From positions 1 through 64,000 of the forward strand of contig NZ_MLJJ01000007.1 of NCBI RefSeq assembly GCF_002095575.1: 64,000 nucleotides of DNA, in the 5' to 3' direction. This DNA comes from Pantoea septica. GTDB taxonomy: Bacteria > Pseudomonadota > Gammaproteobacteria > Enterobacterales > Enterobacteriaceae. The notes beneath the pieces are model-generated. The model was not told the DNA's origin. It saw only the letters and a list, made by a program, of their open reading frames with translations, and made no database searches. A program made the translations under genes and the position numbers. Shown one piece after another: positions 38,631 through 46,562 of the stretch (position 1 is the stretch's first letter; the number at the start of each line of letters is the position of its first letter).

Positions 38631-40585
38631 GCCCGTTCCTCACGCGCGGCTTTTTTCCGCGAGCGGTAGCGCGGATCGAGCAGGCACAACAGGCCGCCGA
38701 CCGCCATAAAGACGCCGCCGAACCAGATCCAGCGCACAAAAGGTTTGTAGTAAATGCGCACAGCCCAGGAGCCGTTGTCCAGCTCTTCGCCCAGCGCGGC
38801 ATAGAGATCGCGCGTGAAGCCGCCGTCGATCGCCGCCTCGGTCATCATGGTGCGCGCCGCGGTGTAGAAACGTTTTTCCGCGTGCAGCACCGCTTCCGGC
38901 TTGCCGTCGCGGCTGACGTCGATGATGCCGACGCCGCCGCTGTAGTTCGGCCCCTGCAGGTTATGCACGTCGCGGAACACGAAGTGGTAGCTGTGAATAT
39001 CAATACTGTCGCCCGCTTTCATGCGCACGTCGCGCTCGACGCTGTACTGGGTGCTGAAGGCGATGCCGATCACCGTGACGCCGACGCCGATATGACCCAG
39101 CACCATGCCCCAGTGGCTGCGCGACAGATGGCGCAGGCCGCGGAAGAAAGAGTGACGGTGAGTGGCGCGCTCGTGCAGCTCCATCAGCGTCAGCACCAGG
39201 ATCCACACCGACATCAGCAGTCCCACTACCGTCATCGCCTCAATGCGATCCTGCAGCAGCCAGGGCAGCAGAATCGCGCTGGCCAGCGTCACCACCAGCG
39301 CCAGCGCCAGACGCTTCCACAGTTTCTGCGGCTCGTCGCGACGCCAGCGCACCAGCGGCCCGATGCCGAGCATCAGCGCGAAAGGCGCCATCAGCCAGCT
39401 AAACATGGTGTTAAAGAAAGGCTCGCCTACGGAGATGCTGCCGAGGCCGAGCTGCTTGTGCACCAGCGGCAGCAGCGTGCCGAGCAGCACCACCAGCATG
39501 GCGGCGATCAGCAGCACGTTGTTGCCGAGCAGGAAAGATTCGCGCGACCAGGTGTCGTTCTGCACGCGGCTGCGCACCTGCCCGCCCTTAATGGCGTAGA
39601 GCAGCAGCGAGCTGCCGATCACGATCACCAGGAAGGCGAGGATAAACATGCCGCGCGCCGGATCCGAGGCGAAGGAGTGCACCGACACCAGCACGCCGGA
39701 GCGCACCAGAAAGGTGCCGAGCAGGCTGAGGGAAAAGGCAGTGATCGCCAGCAGCACCGTCCAGGCTTTAAAGGTGCCGCGCTTTTCCGTCACCGCCAGC
39801 GAGTGCATTAGCGCGGTGCCAGCCAGCCAGGGCATAAAGGAGGCGTTCTCGACCGGATCCCAGAACCACCAGCCGCCCCAGCCGAGTTCGTAATAGGCCC
39901 ATGCTGAGCCGAGCACGATGCCGATGGTCAGAAACACCCAGGCCGCCGTGGTCCAGGGCCGCGACCAGCGCGCCCAGGCAGTATCCAGCCGCCCCGCCAT
40001 CAGCGAGGCGATGGCGAAGGCGAAGGCCACCGAGAAGCCGACGTAGCCCATATAGAGCAGCGGCGGATGGAAGATCAGGCCGATATCCTGCAGCATCGGA
40101 TTGAGGTCGCGCCCGTCGATGGGGAAGTCCGGCAGCGTGCGGGTAAAGGGATTCGAGGTGAGAATAATAAACAGCAGAAAGCCGAGATTGATCATGCCCA
40201 TCACCGCCAGCACGCGCGCCAGCGCATCCTGCGGCATGCCGCGACTGAAAATCGCCACCAGCAGCGTCCAGCTGCTGAGCAGCAGCACCCAGAGCAGCAG
40301 CGAGCCTTCGTGCGCGCCCCAGGTCGCGGCGATGCGGTAATAGACCGGCAGCAGCGTGTTGGAGTTAGCGGCGACGTAGCCGACGGTAAAGTCGTTGACC
40401 ACGAAGGCGTGCACCAGCACGAGGAACGCCCCGGCGATGCAGAGGAACAGGCCGCTCGCAAGCGGACGCGCCAGCCCCATCAAACGCGCGTCCTGGCGCA
40501 CCGCGCCCCACAGCGGATAGACGCTCAACAGCAGCGCGACGCCCAGCGCCAGGCAGAGCAGAAAACTTCCAACTTCTGGCATCAT
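38627..40585 (-). CDS. ccmF: Heme lyase CcmF
   Basis: 652-residue integral membrane protein that, with CcmH and CcmI, attaches heme to apocytochrome c. The tryptophan-rich WWD domain [18 protein letters not shown] lies near residue 235, and about 14 hydrophobic segments are present with conserved His residues ([21 protein letters not shown]). Overlaps ccmE and ccmG. Confidence 0.96.
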   Translation of the reverse strand: MMPEVGSFLLCLALGVALLLSVYPLWGAVRQDARLMGLARPLASGLFLCIAGAFLVLVHAFVVNDFTVGYVAANSNTLLPVYYRIAATWGAHEGSLLLWVLLLSSWTLLVAIFSRGMPQDALARVLAVMGMINLGFLLFIILTSNPFTRTLPDFPIDGRDLNPMLQDIGLIFHPPLLYMGYVGFSVAFAFAIASLMAGRLDTAWARWSRPWTTAAWVFLTIGIVLGSAWAYYELGWGGWWFWDPVENASFMPWLAGTALMHSLAVTEKRGTFKAWTVLLAITAFSLSLLGTFLVRSGVLVSVHSFASDPARGMFILAFLVIVIGSSLLLYAIKGGQVRSRVQNDTWSRESFLLGNNVLLIAAMLVVLLGTLLPLVHKQLGLGSISVGEPFFNTMFSWLMAPFALMLGIGPLVRWRRDEPQKLWKRLALALVVTLASAILLPWLLQDRIEAMTVVGLLMSVWILVLTLMELHERATHRHSFFRGLRHLSRSHWGMVLGHIGVGVTVIGIAFSTQYSVERDVRMKAGDSIDIHSYHFVFRDVHNLQGPNYSGGVGIIDVSRDGKPEAVLHAEKRFYTAARTMMTEAAIDGGFTRDLYAALGEELDNGSWAVRIYYKPFVRWIWFGGVFMAVGGLLCLLDPRYRSRKKAAREERA

Positions 40586-41067
40586 GACTGAGTTCTCGCC
40601 TGTTCCGCCAGCGCCTGCGGGCTCTTGTGATTCTTCTTCATCGCATCCTCGATTTCCGGCGGCGTATACTTCTCGTCATGCTTCGCCAGCACCTCTTTGG
40701 CGTTGACCAGGTTGCCCTCTTCCAGCACGCCCTGCGCAACGACGCCCTGCCCTTCGCGGAACAGGTCCGGCAGAATACCTTCGAAGCTGACGCTGACCAC
40801 GCCGTTAGCGTCGTAAAGCTTAAAGGAGACGGCCAGCGTATTCGGGTCGCGCTTCACGCTGCCCGGCATCACCATGCCCCCGACGCGCAGACGCTGCCCC
40901 GCTTCCGGCTTCTGATGATCCTCGCCTTTGCCATAGAGGATTTCGCTCGGCGTGTAAAACAGGTCGATATTGGAGCGCAGCGCATACATAACCAGCGACG
41001 TGGCGAGGCCCAGCCCCACCAGGATCGCCACAACAACGTACAGGCGCTGACGACGACGGGTATTCAC
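40582..41067 (-). CDS. ccmE: Periplasmic heme chaperone CcmE
   Basis: 161-residue membrane-anchored OB-fold protein. The heme-binding His and following Tyr are in HDEKYTPPE (His near residue 130). Residues 1-30 hold the anchor. It takes heme from CcmABCD and delivers it to CcmF. Confidence 0.95.
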   Translation of the reverse strand: MNTRRRQRLYVVVAILVGLGLATSLVMYALRSNIDLFYTPSEILYGKGEDHQKPEAGQRLRVGGMVMPGSVKRDPNTLAVSFKLYDANGVVSVSFEGILPDLFREGQGVVAQGVLEEGNLVNAKEVLAKHDEKYTPPEIEDAMKKNHKSPQALAEQARTQS

Positions 41068-41297
41068 ATTGGATCTCCTGCCGCTTCACCGGCGGCTTGT
41101 TTCATTTTCGCCGAACGGATACGGCGCTCCCTGGACTGACGCTGGCGGATCTCAGCCAGCAGACGACGGCGCTGCAGCAGCGTATGCAGCAGCAGGCCGC
41201 CAAGCGGAATAAGCGTGCAGATCACCGCCAGCCAGACGTAAAAGGCGTAGCCGCCCATGGCGAAAAAGGCGGAGAGGGAAGAGAAAGCGGGCGTCAT
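41064..41297 (-). CDS. ccmD: Heme exporter protein CcmD
   Basis: 77-residue small membrane protein with a single helix ([20 protein letters not shown]) and a basic cytoplasmic tail rich in Arg. It helps release holo-CcmE from the CcmABC complex. Overlaps ccmC and ccmE by 4 bp. Confidence 0.92.
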   Translation of the reverse strand: MTPAFSSLSAFFAMGGYAFYVWLAVICTLIPLGGLLLHTLLQRRRLLAEIRQRQSRERRIRSAKMKQAAGEAAGDPM

Positions 41298-42034
41298 GCT
41301 TTACGGCCTCCGTTGGCGAGATTCGCCACCCAGGGACGATGACGTTCGGTGTAGAGGATCAGGTTGCGCAGGCGCATCAGCGTCAGCGTGACGAACAGCA
41401 GCAGGTAGCCGAGAATCGCCCAGCGCAGCGGCGTGCGCATGCTCGGCGCGATCGCCTGCTGGAGAATGCCTGACGAGCCCTGATGCAGGGTGTTCCACCA
41501 CTGCACCGAGAAGTGAATGACTGGCAGATTGACCACGCCGACCAGGATAAGAATGCCGGCCGCGCGTCCCGCCGTGCGGCGGTCGTCAAACGACTGATAG
41601 AGCGCTATCACGCCCATATAGAGGAAGAGCAGCACCAGCTCCGAGGTCAGGCGCGCGTCCCAGATCCACCAGGTGCCCCACATCGGCTTGCCCCAGGCGG
41701 AGCCGGTGATCAGGGCGATAAAGGTAAAGACCGCGCCGACCGGCGCCATCGCCGCAGAGACCAGATCCGCCATCTTCATCTGCCATACCAGGCCGATAAA
41801 CGCGGCGACCGCCATCGCGGCGTAGACGCCCATCGACCACATCGCCGCCGGAACGTGGATATACATAATGCGGAAACTATCGCCCTGCTGATAGTCGGCC
41901 GGCGCGAAACCAAAGCCCCAGATCCAGCCGAGCAGCAGCGTCGCCGCGCCCGCCACGGCAAACCAGGGAATTAAACGCCCGCAGAGCTGATAAAGCCGCT
42001 CCGGCCTTCCCAGCTGATGTAACCATTTCCACAT
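41294..42034 (-). CDS. ccmC: Heme exporter/handling protein CcmC
   Basis: 246-residue membrane protein with six helices and the WWD motif WGTWWIWDARLTSELVL near residue 118, flanked by conserved His residues. It loads heme on CcmE. 56 bp after ccmB, the only non-overlapping junction in the operon apart from those around ccmI's end. Confidence 0.95.
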   Translation of the reverse strand: MWKWLHQLGRPERLYQLCGRLIPWFAVAGAATLLLGWIWGFGFAPADYQQGDSFRIMYIHVPAAMWSMGVYAAMAVAAFIGLVWQMKMADLVSAAMAPVGAVFTFIALITGSAWGKPMWGTWWIWDARLTSELVLLFLYMGVIALYQSFDDRRTAGRAAGILILVGVVNLPVIHFSVQWWNTLHQGSSGILQQAIAPSMRTPLRWAILGYLLLFVTLTLMRLRNLILYTERHRPWVANLANGGRKA

Positions 42035-42090
42035 GTTGCATTGCTCACAGGTTAAAAAATCATTCCCGACATGTCTGACGCATGTGCGGA

Positions 42091-42750
42091 TCAGTGCAGC
42101 GCGATACGCAGCGCGGCGGCAGCGGCGAACGGCGCCAGCGTCGCGCTGGCCGCCAGCATCGCGCCGAGGATCGCCAGATAACCGCCGATCGGCAATCCCT
42201 GGCCCGCCGCGTCGATCGCCGCGCTGGCGAAAATCAGTACCGGCACCGCCAGCGGCAGCACCAGCAGGCTTAGCAGCACGCCGCCGCGCCGCAGCCCAAC
42301 CGTCAGCGCGACGCCGATAGCGCCGAGAAAGCTAAAGGTCGGCGTGCCGAGCAGCAGCGTCAGCGCCATCGCCAGCCAGCTGTTGAAATCGAGCGACAGC
42401 AGCAGCGCCGCCAGCGGCGACAGCAGGATCAGCGGCAGTCCGGTAACCAGCCAGTGGGCGATCACTTTGCCCAGCACGGTAACCGGCAGCGGCGTCGGCA
42501 GCAGCAACAGCTGCTCCAGCGATCCGTCGATAAAATCGTCGCGGAACAAGCGCTCCAGCGCCAGCAGCGATGAGAGCAAGGCGGCGACCCAGGCTACGCC
42601 CGGCGCGATGCGCGCCAGCTGCTGCGGTTCCGGTCCAATGCCAAGCGGGAACAGCGTAATCACGATCAGAAAGAACCACAGCGGGTTAACCACCTCCGCG
42701 CCGCTGCGAAAGGCGATGCGCAGCTCGCGCTGAATCACGCGCAGCGACAT
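42091..42750 (-). CDS. ccmB: Heme exporter permease CcmB
   Basis: 219-residue membrane subunit with six helices (NPLWFFLIVITLFPLGIGPE; LLLGTPTFSFLGAIGVALTV) forming the permease of the CcmAB ABC complex that releases holo-CcmE. The ATG overlaps the ccmA stop at 42750. Confidence 0.95.
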   Translation of the reverse strand: MSLRVIQRELRIAFRSGAEVVNPLWFFLIVITLFPLGIGPEPQQLARIAPGVAWVAALLSSLLALERLFRDDFIDGSLEQLLLLPTPLPVTVLGKVIAHWLVTGLPLILLSPLAALLLSLDFNSWLAMALTLLLGTPTFSFLGAIGVALTVGLRRGGVLLSLLVLPLAVPVLIFASAAIDAAGQGLPIGGYLAILGAMLAASATLAPFAAAAALRIALH

Positions 42751-43367
42751 CAGAGCAGCTCCGCGCCAGTCAGCCGTATTTTACGCACGCGCGCATGGCT
42801 GTCTGGCAGATCCTGATGGGTGGTGAGAATAACCAGGCCGCCATTTTCGGCATGTTGCGTAAAGCGCTTCATTAATTTCTCCACACCCTCTTTATCTATC
42901 GCCGTCAGCGGCTCATCCAGGATCCACAGCGCGGCGTCGCTGAGCCAGAGCCGCGCCAGCGCCACGCGCCGCTGCTGTCCCGCCGAGAGCTGCGCCACCG
43001 GCACCTCTTCGTAGCCCAGCAGATCGACGCACTCCAGCGCGTCGAATATCTGCGAGGCGTCGCGGTTCGGATGGTAGAAGCGCAGATTTTCCAGCGGCGA
43101 TAGTACCGCTTTTACGCCAGGCTGATGGCCGAGAAAAAGCAGGCTTTGATGCCACTGTTCGCGCTGTTGGCGTATCGGCTCGCTTTGCCAGCGCACCTCG
43201 CCCTCTTCCGGGCGGCTCAGTCCCGCCAGCAGGCGCAGCAGCGAGGTTTTACCGGCGCCGTTCGGCCCTTCGATCTGTACGATATCGCCCGCCGCCACGC
43301 CGAAAGAGAGGCCGTGGAACAGCGTGCGTTCGTCGCGAACGCAAGAGAGATTAATGACTTCGAGCAT
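42750..43367 (-). CDS. ccmA: Heme exporter ATP-binding protein CcmA
   Basis: 205-residue ABC ATPase: Walker [10 protein letters not shown] (residues 32-40), signature [14 protein letters not shown] and Walker B LWILDEP. The ATG at 43367 ([20 protein letters not shown]) matches CcmA; an upstream ATG would add 32 non-homologous residues. First gene of the ccmABCDEFGHI operon, so its promoter lies in the 243-bp gap shared with divergent yfdC. Confidence 0.94.
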   Translation of the reverse strand: MLEVINLSCVRDERTLFHGLSFGVAAGDIVQIEGPNGAGKTSLLRLLAGLSRPEEGEVRWQSEPIRQQREQWHQSLLFLGHQPGVKAVLSPLENLRFYHPNRDASQIFDALECVDLLGYEEVPVAQLSAGQQRRVALARLWLSDAALWILDEPLTAIDKEGVEKLMKRFTQHAENGGLVILTTHQDLPDSHARVRKIRLTGAELL

Positions 43368-43610
43368 GCCGGAGGAGTCGCGCCAGGTAAAAAGTGGCCA
43401 GGATGATAGCACAAGGTTGCGGTGGGCCGAAGCCCATGGCGTGCGGCGCGGCGCGCCTCGCATGATGGTTATGCCTCTTTCGCGGCGAATATGGATAAAA
43501 AACGCTCAAAGTTAAAATTTTGTTACGCTTAATCTGAAAGATAGTTACATTTCGCCCTTGCTAAAACAGGCTACGCTTATTACGCGCAGCAATTATAACA
43601 AGGAGCAAAC

Positions 43611-44528
43611 ATGAAACCTTCCCCATCCAGTCACCAGGATGAAAACGATGTCGACAGCGAAGAGAAAGAGCAAGGAACGGAAATTGAGGTAAACGAAGAA
43701 GCCCTGCCCTCGCGCGCGGCGGCGATACATGAAGAGATTCGTCAGGATGGCGAAAAGGAGTTAGAGCGCGACGGCATGGCGCTGCTCTGGTCGGCGATTG
43801 CGGCCGGCCTGTCGATGGGCGCCTCGCTGATGGCGAAGGGGATCTTTCAGGTGCATCTTGACGGCCTGCCCGGCGCCTTTTTGCTGGAAAACCTGGGCTA
43901 CACCTTCGGCTTCGTTATCGTCATTATGGCGCGCCAGCAGCTCTTTACCGAGAATACGGTAACGGCGGTGCTGCCGGTGATGCACAAACCGACGCTGGGC
44001 AATGTCGGCCTGCTGCTGCGGCTGTGGGGGCTGGTGCTGCTCGGCAACCTGATCGGCACCGCCCTCGCCTCCCTCGCCTTTGCCGAGATGCCGATTTTCG
44101 ACGACGCGACGCGCCAGGCCTTTAGCGCCATCAGCCAGAAAGTAATGGAAAATACGCCCGGCGAAATGTTCGCCAATGCGGTGATTTCCGGCTGGATTAT
44201 CGCGACGATGGTCTGGATGATGCCGCAGGCGGGCGCCACCAAGCTGATTGTGATCGTGATGATGACCTGGCTGGTCGGGCTCGGCGATCTGGCGCATATC
44301 GTGGTGGGTTCGGTGGAGATCCTCTACCTGGTCTTCACCGGGCAGATCAGCTGGTATGAGTTTATCTGGCCGTTCGCGCTGCCGACGCTGCTGGGCAATA
44401 TCACCGGCGGCACGCTAATTTTCGCGTTAATCAGCCATGCGCAGATTCGCAACGATATGAGCGAGGCGGCGAAAGAGGAGGCGAAAGCGAAACAGCGCGA
44501 AGCGAAGCAGCAGGAAAAACAGCGCTAA
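43611..44528 (+). CDS. yfdC: FNT-family (formate/nitrite transporter-like) membrane protein YfdC
   Basis: 305-residue inner-membrane protein with a charged N-terminal tail (EDVDSEEKEQ-type acidic stretch), six helices of the FNT fold (LWSAIAAGLSMGASLMAKGI; NLGYTFGFVIVIMARQQLFT; EMFANAVISGWIIATMVWM) and a Lys/Glu-rich C-tail. Transported anion unknown. In E. coli yfdC sits between mlaA and argW, as here except for the interposed ccm operon. Confidence 0.93.
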   Translation: MKPSPSSHQDENDVDSEEKEQGTEIEVNEEALPSRAAAIHEEIRQDGEKELERDGMALLWSAIAAGLSMGASLMAKGIFQVHLDGLPGAFLLENLGYTFGFVIVIMARQQLFTENTVTAVLPVMHKPTLGNVGLLLRLWGLVLLGNLIGTALASLAFAEMPIFDDATRQAFSAISQKVMENTPGEMFANAVISGWIIATMVWMMPQAGATKLIVIVMMTWLVGLGDLAHIVVGSVEILYLVFTGQISWYEFIWPFALPTLLGNITGGTLIFALISHAQIRNDMSEAAKEEAKAKQREAKQQEKQR

Positions 44529-44550
44529 GCTGTTGAGGAAATGAGCAAAC

Positions 44551-44583
44551 GCGCCGCAGTTGGGTTATTCTTGCGGCGCATTT
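44551..44583 (+). terminator. Probable yfdC terminator
   Basis: GCGCCGCA (44551-44558) pairs with TGCGGCGC (44572-44579), 13-nt loop, followed only by ATTTG. It lies 22 nt after the yfdC stop and directly before the argW promoter. Confidence 0.55.
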
Positions 44584-44593
44584 GCGCTATACT
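44565..44593 (+). promoter_or_regulatory. argW tRNA promoter
   Basis: TATACT (44588-44593) is a good -10, followed by a GC-rich discriminator (GCGCGCCGCC) typical of stable-RNA promoters. A weak TTATTC (44565-44570) sits 17 bp upstream as -35. Confidence 0.6.
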
Positions 44594-44603
44594 GCGCGCC
44601 GCC

Positions 44604-44627
44604 GTCCCCTTAGTTAAATGGATATAA
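44604..44627 (+). tRNA. argW: tRNA-Arg (argW) 5' fragment, 24 nt, cut by the prophage
   Basis: The 24 nt GTCCCCTTAGTTAAATGGAT plus ATAA match the 5' end of the enterobacterial argW tRNA-Arg(CCU): acceptor strand, positions 8-9 and the D-arm up to the start of the 3' D-stem strand. From 44628 the expected continuation (anticodon arm, T-arm, acceptor 3' strand) is absent and not found in the following 260 bp. Position after yfdC is the same as in E. coli. This is the host side of the left prophage junction; the rest of the tRNA should be at the right junction outside the window. Confidence 0.85.
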
Positions 44628-44889
44628 ATAGAGTAATGGATAATACTTTGTTTTTAAATACAAAAAATAGAATATCATCACCATAAAAGTACACTCATAT
44701 GTACTCAAATGACATCATCTTACCCTCCAGATATAAATGAAAAACTCCTCCTGCTTGAGACGGACCTGAGCAAATCGTATCGGCGATCCTTAAAGTAAAT
44801 TTCAAGTTTACCGATAAGTATTACCAATTAGCTAACAGCATACACTTGCTGTAGATTCGTCTAACCTTGATGCATGGTGAGCGTCATTT
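44628..44889. other. Left prophage junction (attL side), AT-rich, no gene
   Basis: The sequence right of the argW break is AT-rich compared with the host (about 44528 leftward) and contains no open frame or tRNA remainder. Together with 44529-44603 it makes a gene-free gap of 361 bp holding terminator, argW promoter, argW fragment and the attL arm. The precise core cannot be defined without the right junction. Confidence 0.65.
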
Positions 44890-45678
44890 ATGACTACAAC
44901 AGTTTATGACAGGATGGCAAAAGCTGTCACAAGTGATTCAAGATGGTCGTGTATACTGGATCCCATCGGGTATGAAGGTCACATTCTTTATGTCGATGAT
45001 GTGGGATTTGGTAAGTTAGCCCTTCGCGAAGATACCGTTATGGTTTTGGCTGGGCATGGCTATCTGATTGAGTTGTGGAAAAAGTGGCTCCTTGTTTCTG
45101 AGCTTGATCCTGAAGCAGAGATGCCCCCTACTCATATCGAAGGACAGATGCCGTTCACCATCTACATCATTGAGATGTCAACCAACAAGGTTCTCTTTGA
45201 TGAAGGGCATAAGCACACTATCTTTGATCAGGAAGCTAATGAAGTTTTAGCAGCCTTTTCTGGGTCCGGTAGCTCTTATGCTGCAGATAATTGGATCGAA
45301 TCCACATGCGCACGAACTGCGATAGACTATGCTAAACGCATAGACCATTATTCAGGCGGGACTGTCAGGTTTGTAGATTTTGCAAGCGGTAAGAATGACA
45401 TCGAAACGCGCCTCGAAACCATTCAGGAAGTTGTGAACATCATGTTAGAGAGGGGATTTATTATGGACACTAAAAAGCCAGGTGCTGCCCCAGTATCAAT
45501 AAGTGCTCAGGAAGTTGCTGAAGTACGCCAGTTGCTTGCTAATGGAGCACTGACCCCATCAGCACCTGTTGGTAAAGGTGCGAAACCTTGGGATGAAACT
45601 TCTAAAGAAAAGCTTAAAAGAGCTATTCAGCATATTCGTGACGCGGAAGCGAAGCGAAAAGAAGAAGCGGAAGCCTAA
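44890..45678 (+). CDS. Predicted HslV-like Ntn-hydrolase-fold phage protein
   Basis: 262-residue protein of the prophage accessory block. Residues 1-180 follow the pattern of HslV/proteasome beta subunits: MTTTVYDRMAKAVTSDSRW at the start (Thr2 would be N-terminal after Met removal; Asp16 in the place of HslV Asp17), then a strand pair and GKLALREDTVMVLAGHGYLI, then FSGSGSSYAADNWIESTCAR and IDHYSGGTVRFVD in the place of HslV IGSGGPYA...AGDICIYTN. Residues ~190-262 are a charged, probably disordered tail. This fold call is by eye. It is monocistronic with its own terminator, opposite to the tail operon, as morons are. Target and role unknown. Confidence 0.6.
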   Translation: MTTTVYDRMAKAVTSDSRWSCILDPIGYEGHILYVDDVGFGKLALREDTVMVLAGHGYLIELWKKWLLVSELDPEAEMPPTHIEGQMPFTIYIIEMSTNKVLFDEGHKHTIFDQEANEVLAAFSGSGSSYAADNWIESTCARTAIDYAKRIDHYSGGTVRFVDFASGKNDIETRLETIQEVVNIMLERGFIMDTKKPGAAPVSISAQEVAEVRQLLANGALTPSAPVGKGAKPWDETSKEKLKRAIQHIRDAEAKRKEEAEA

Positions 45679-45685
45679 GTACAAG

Positions 45686-45707
45686 CCCGGCGATAGCCGG
45701 GTTTTTT
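45686..45707 (+). terminator. Terminator of the HslV-like gene
   Basis: CCCGGC/GCCGGG stem (45686-45691, 45696-45701) with GATA loop, then TTTTTT, 8 nt after the stop codon. Confidence 0.88.
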
Positions 45708-45749
45708 ATGTCCACCAATTCCAGTATGACCATTATCTGAAATCTCTTT

Positions 45750-46070
45750 TTAAACCGGCCCTTCGTCACGCCAAACGCTCATGATTTCATATGTCACCTT
45801 GCCAAGCACAATAACATCATCAAGAGCCTCACCTGCTATCTTCTGTCCATCATCAGTGATGACGCACCGATCGCCCGTTCTTGCCAGCATAGATATCCCT
45901 TCATGCACCAGGGCCACCCTATCACCCTTTCTAACCGGCGCAGACTGGTCAACAACCAGCATGCCTTCATCCCGTTCGATGAACAGAGTTGAGGCTGGGT
46001 TATGCACGACAAGATCGCTAACAGTTAGCCGACGCTCAATATAATCTTGGGCTGGAGACTGAAACCCCAT
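45750..46070 (-). CDS. UmuD'-like protein lacking the catalytic Ser and Lys
   Basis: 106-residue protein starting MGFQSPAQDYIERRLTVSDL, which aligns with E. coli UmuD from Gly25, the first residue after RecA-stimulated self-cleavage (GFPSPAADYVEQRI). The alignment continues through GMLVVDQSAPVRKGDRVALV (UmuD [20 protein letters not shown]) to IVLGKVTYEIMSV (UmuD DVFGVVIHVVKAM). The GDSM segment with nucleophile Ser60 is missing in a ~12-residue gap, and the KK of VKKL (Lys97) is replaced by ISMLAR. So it resembles a pre-processed, inactive UmuD', like phage P1 HumD but without active site. It is second in a two-gene, LexA-box-controlled unit with a GGAGGA ribosome site. Confidence 0.75.
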   Translation of the reverse strand: MGFQSPAQDYIERRLTVSDLVVHNPASTLFIERDEGMLVVDQSAPVRKGDRVALVHEGISMLARTGDRCVITDDGQKIAGEALDDVIVLGKVTYEIMSVWRDEGPV

Positions 46071-46072
46071 GG

Positions 46073-46312
46073 TCAGATTCCTCCATTCGGATTGAATACC
46101 TGGAATGTTCTCTCTTCACCCTCTTTTGTAGAGACGTCTCGAAAGGTTGACGTGTAAATCTCAACCCAGCGGTTCGCCTCCTTCAGCGTGAGGTGCCAGT
46201 TCAGGCGCTCCAGCTCTGTGACAAAATCAACGGTGGTTACTGTGTACCGACCTTGTTGGTCTCGCTTAATGGCATTTCTAAAAGCTGTTTCTTTTTCATA
46301 CTCGCGCGGCAT
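46073..46312 (-). CDS. Small SOS-controlled phage protein, unknown function
   Basis: 79-residue protein (MPREYEKETAFRNAIKRDQQ...). It has no motif I can name with certainty; the central part TELERLNWHLTLKEANRWVE looks like two amphipathic helices, and the end GEERTFQVFNP is polar. Families of this type are commonly found beside UmuD-like genes in enterobacterial prophages. The ATG at 46312 has GGAGG at 8 nt; an ATG at 46345 lies inside the LexA box and is rejected. It stops 2 bp before the UmuD'-like gene, so they are co-translated. Confidence 0.7.
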   Translation of the reverse strand: MPREYEKETAFRNAIKRDQQGRYTVTTVDFVTELERLNWHLTLKEANRWVEIYTSTFRDVSTKEGEERTFQVFNPNGGI

Positions 46313-46331
46313 GCCAGATTCCCTCCAAAAA

Positions 46332-46374
46332 AACTGTATATGCATACAGTAATATCAGCAGGGGTTTTTATCAA
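46332..46374 (-). promoter_or_regulatory. SOS promoter with LexA box
   Basis: AACTGTATATGCATACAGTA (46332-46351) has the invariant CTG-N10-CAG and matches the LexA consensus at 17 of 20 positions. On the minus strand TTGATA (-35, 46374-46369) is followed after 17 nt by TACTGT (-10) inside the box, so LexA binding would block the promoter. It controls the 79-residue gene and the UmuD'-like gene. Confidence 0.85.
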
Positions 46375-46497
46375 GTTAGGGTGGTTCGGTTTTGCGATAG
46401 GCTTTATGAAGCAGGTTTTTGGAAGGTGTTAGGGTGAGTGACTAAGCTTTATACACCCCACCCCGTAGTTCACTGAAGATGGGCGCGGTACATCTCT

Positions 46498-46519
46498 GCC
46501 CCGTCGCCGGGGCTTTTTT
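46498..46519 (+). terminator. Strong terminator without an upstream gene
   Basis: GCCCCG/CGGGGC stem (46498-46503, 46508-46513) with a 4-nt loop and TTTTTT. On the plus strand there is no gene between the SOS promoter (46374) and this hairpin, so what it terminates is unclear: a short RNA, or a lost gene such as gtrB. Confidence 0.8.
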
Positions 46520-46562
46520 ATGTTAGGATTTAGCTCATCAAACATTAAGGATGGTAAAAGGG

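Noticed and set aside
46313-46345. Upstream ATG adding 11 residues to the SOS-controlled small protein
   Set aside because: It lies within the LexA box itself; the ATG at 46312 has a GGAGG at 8 nt.
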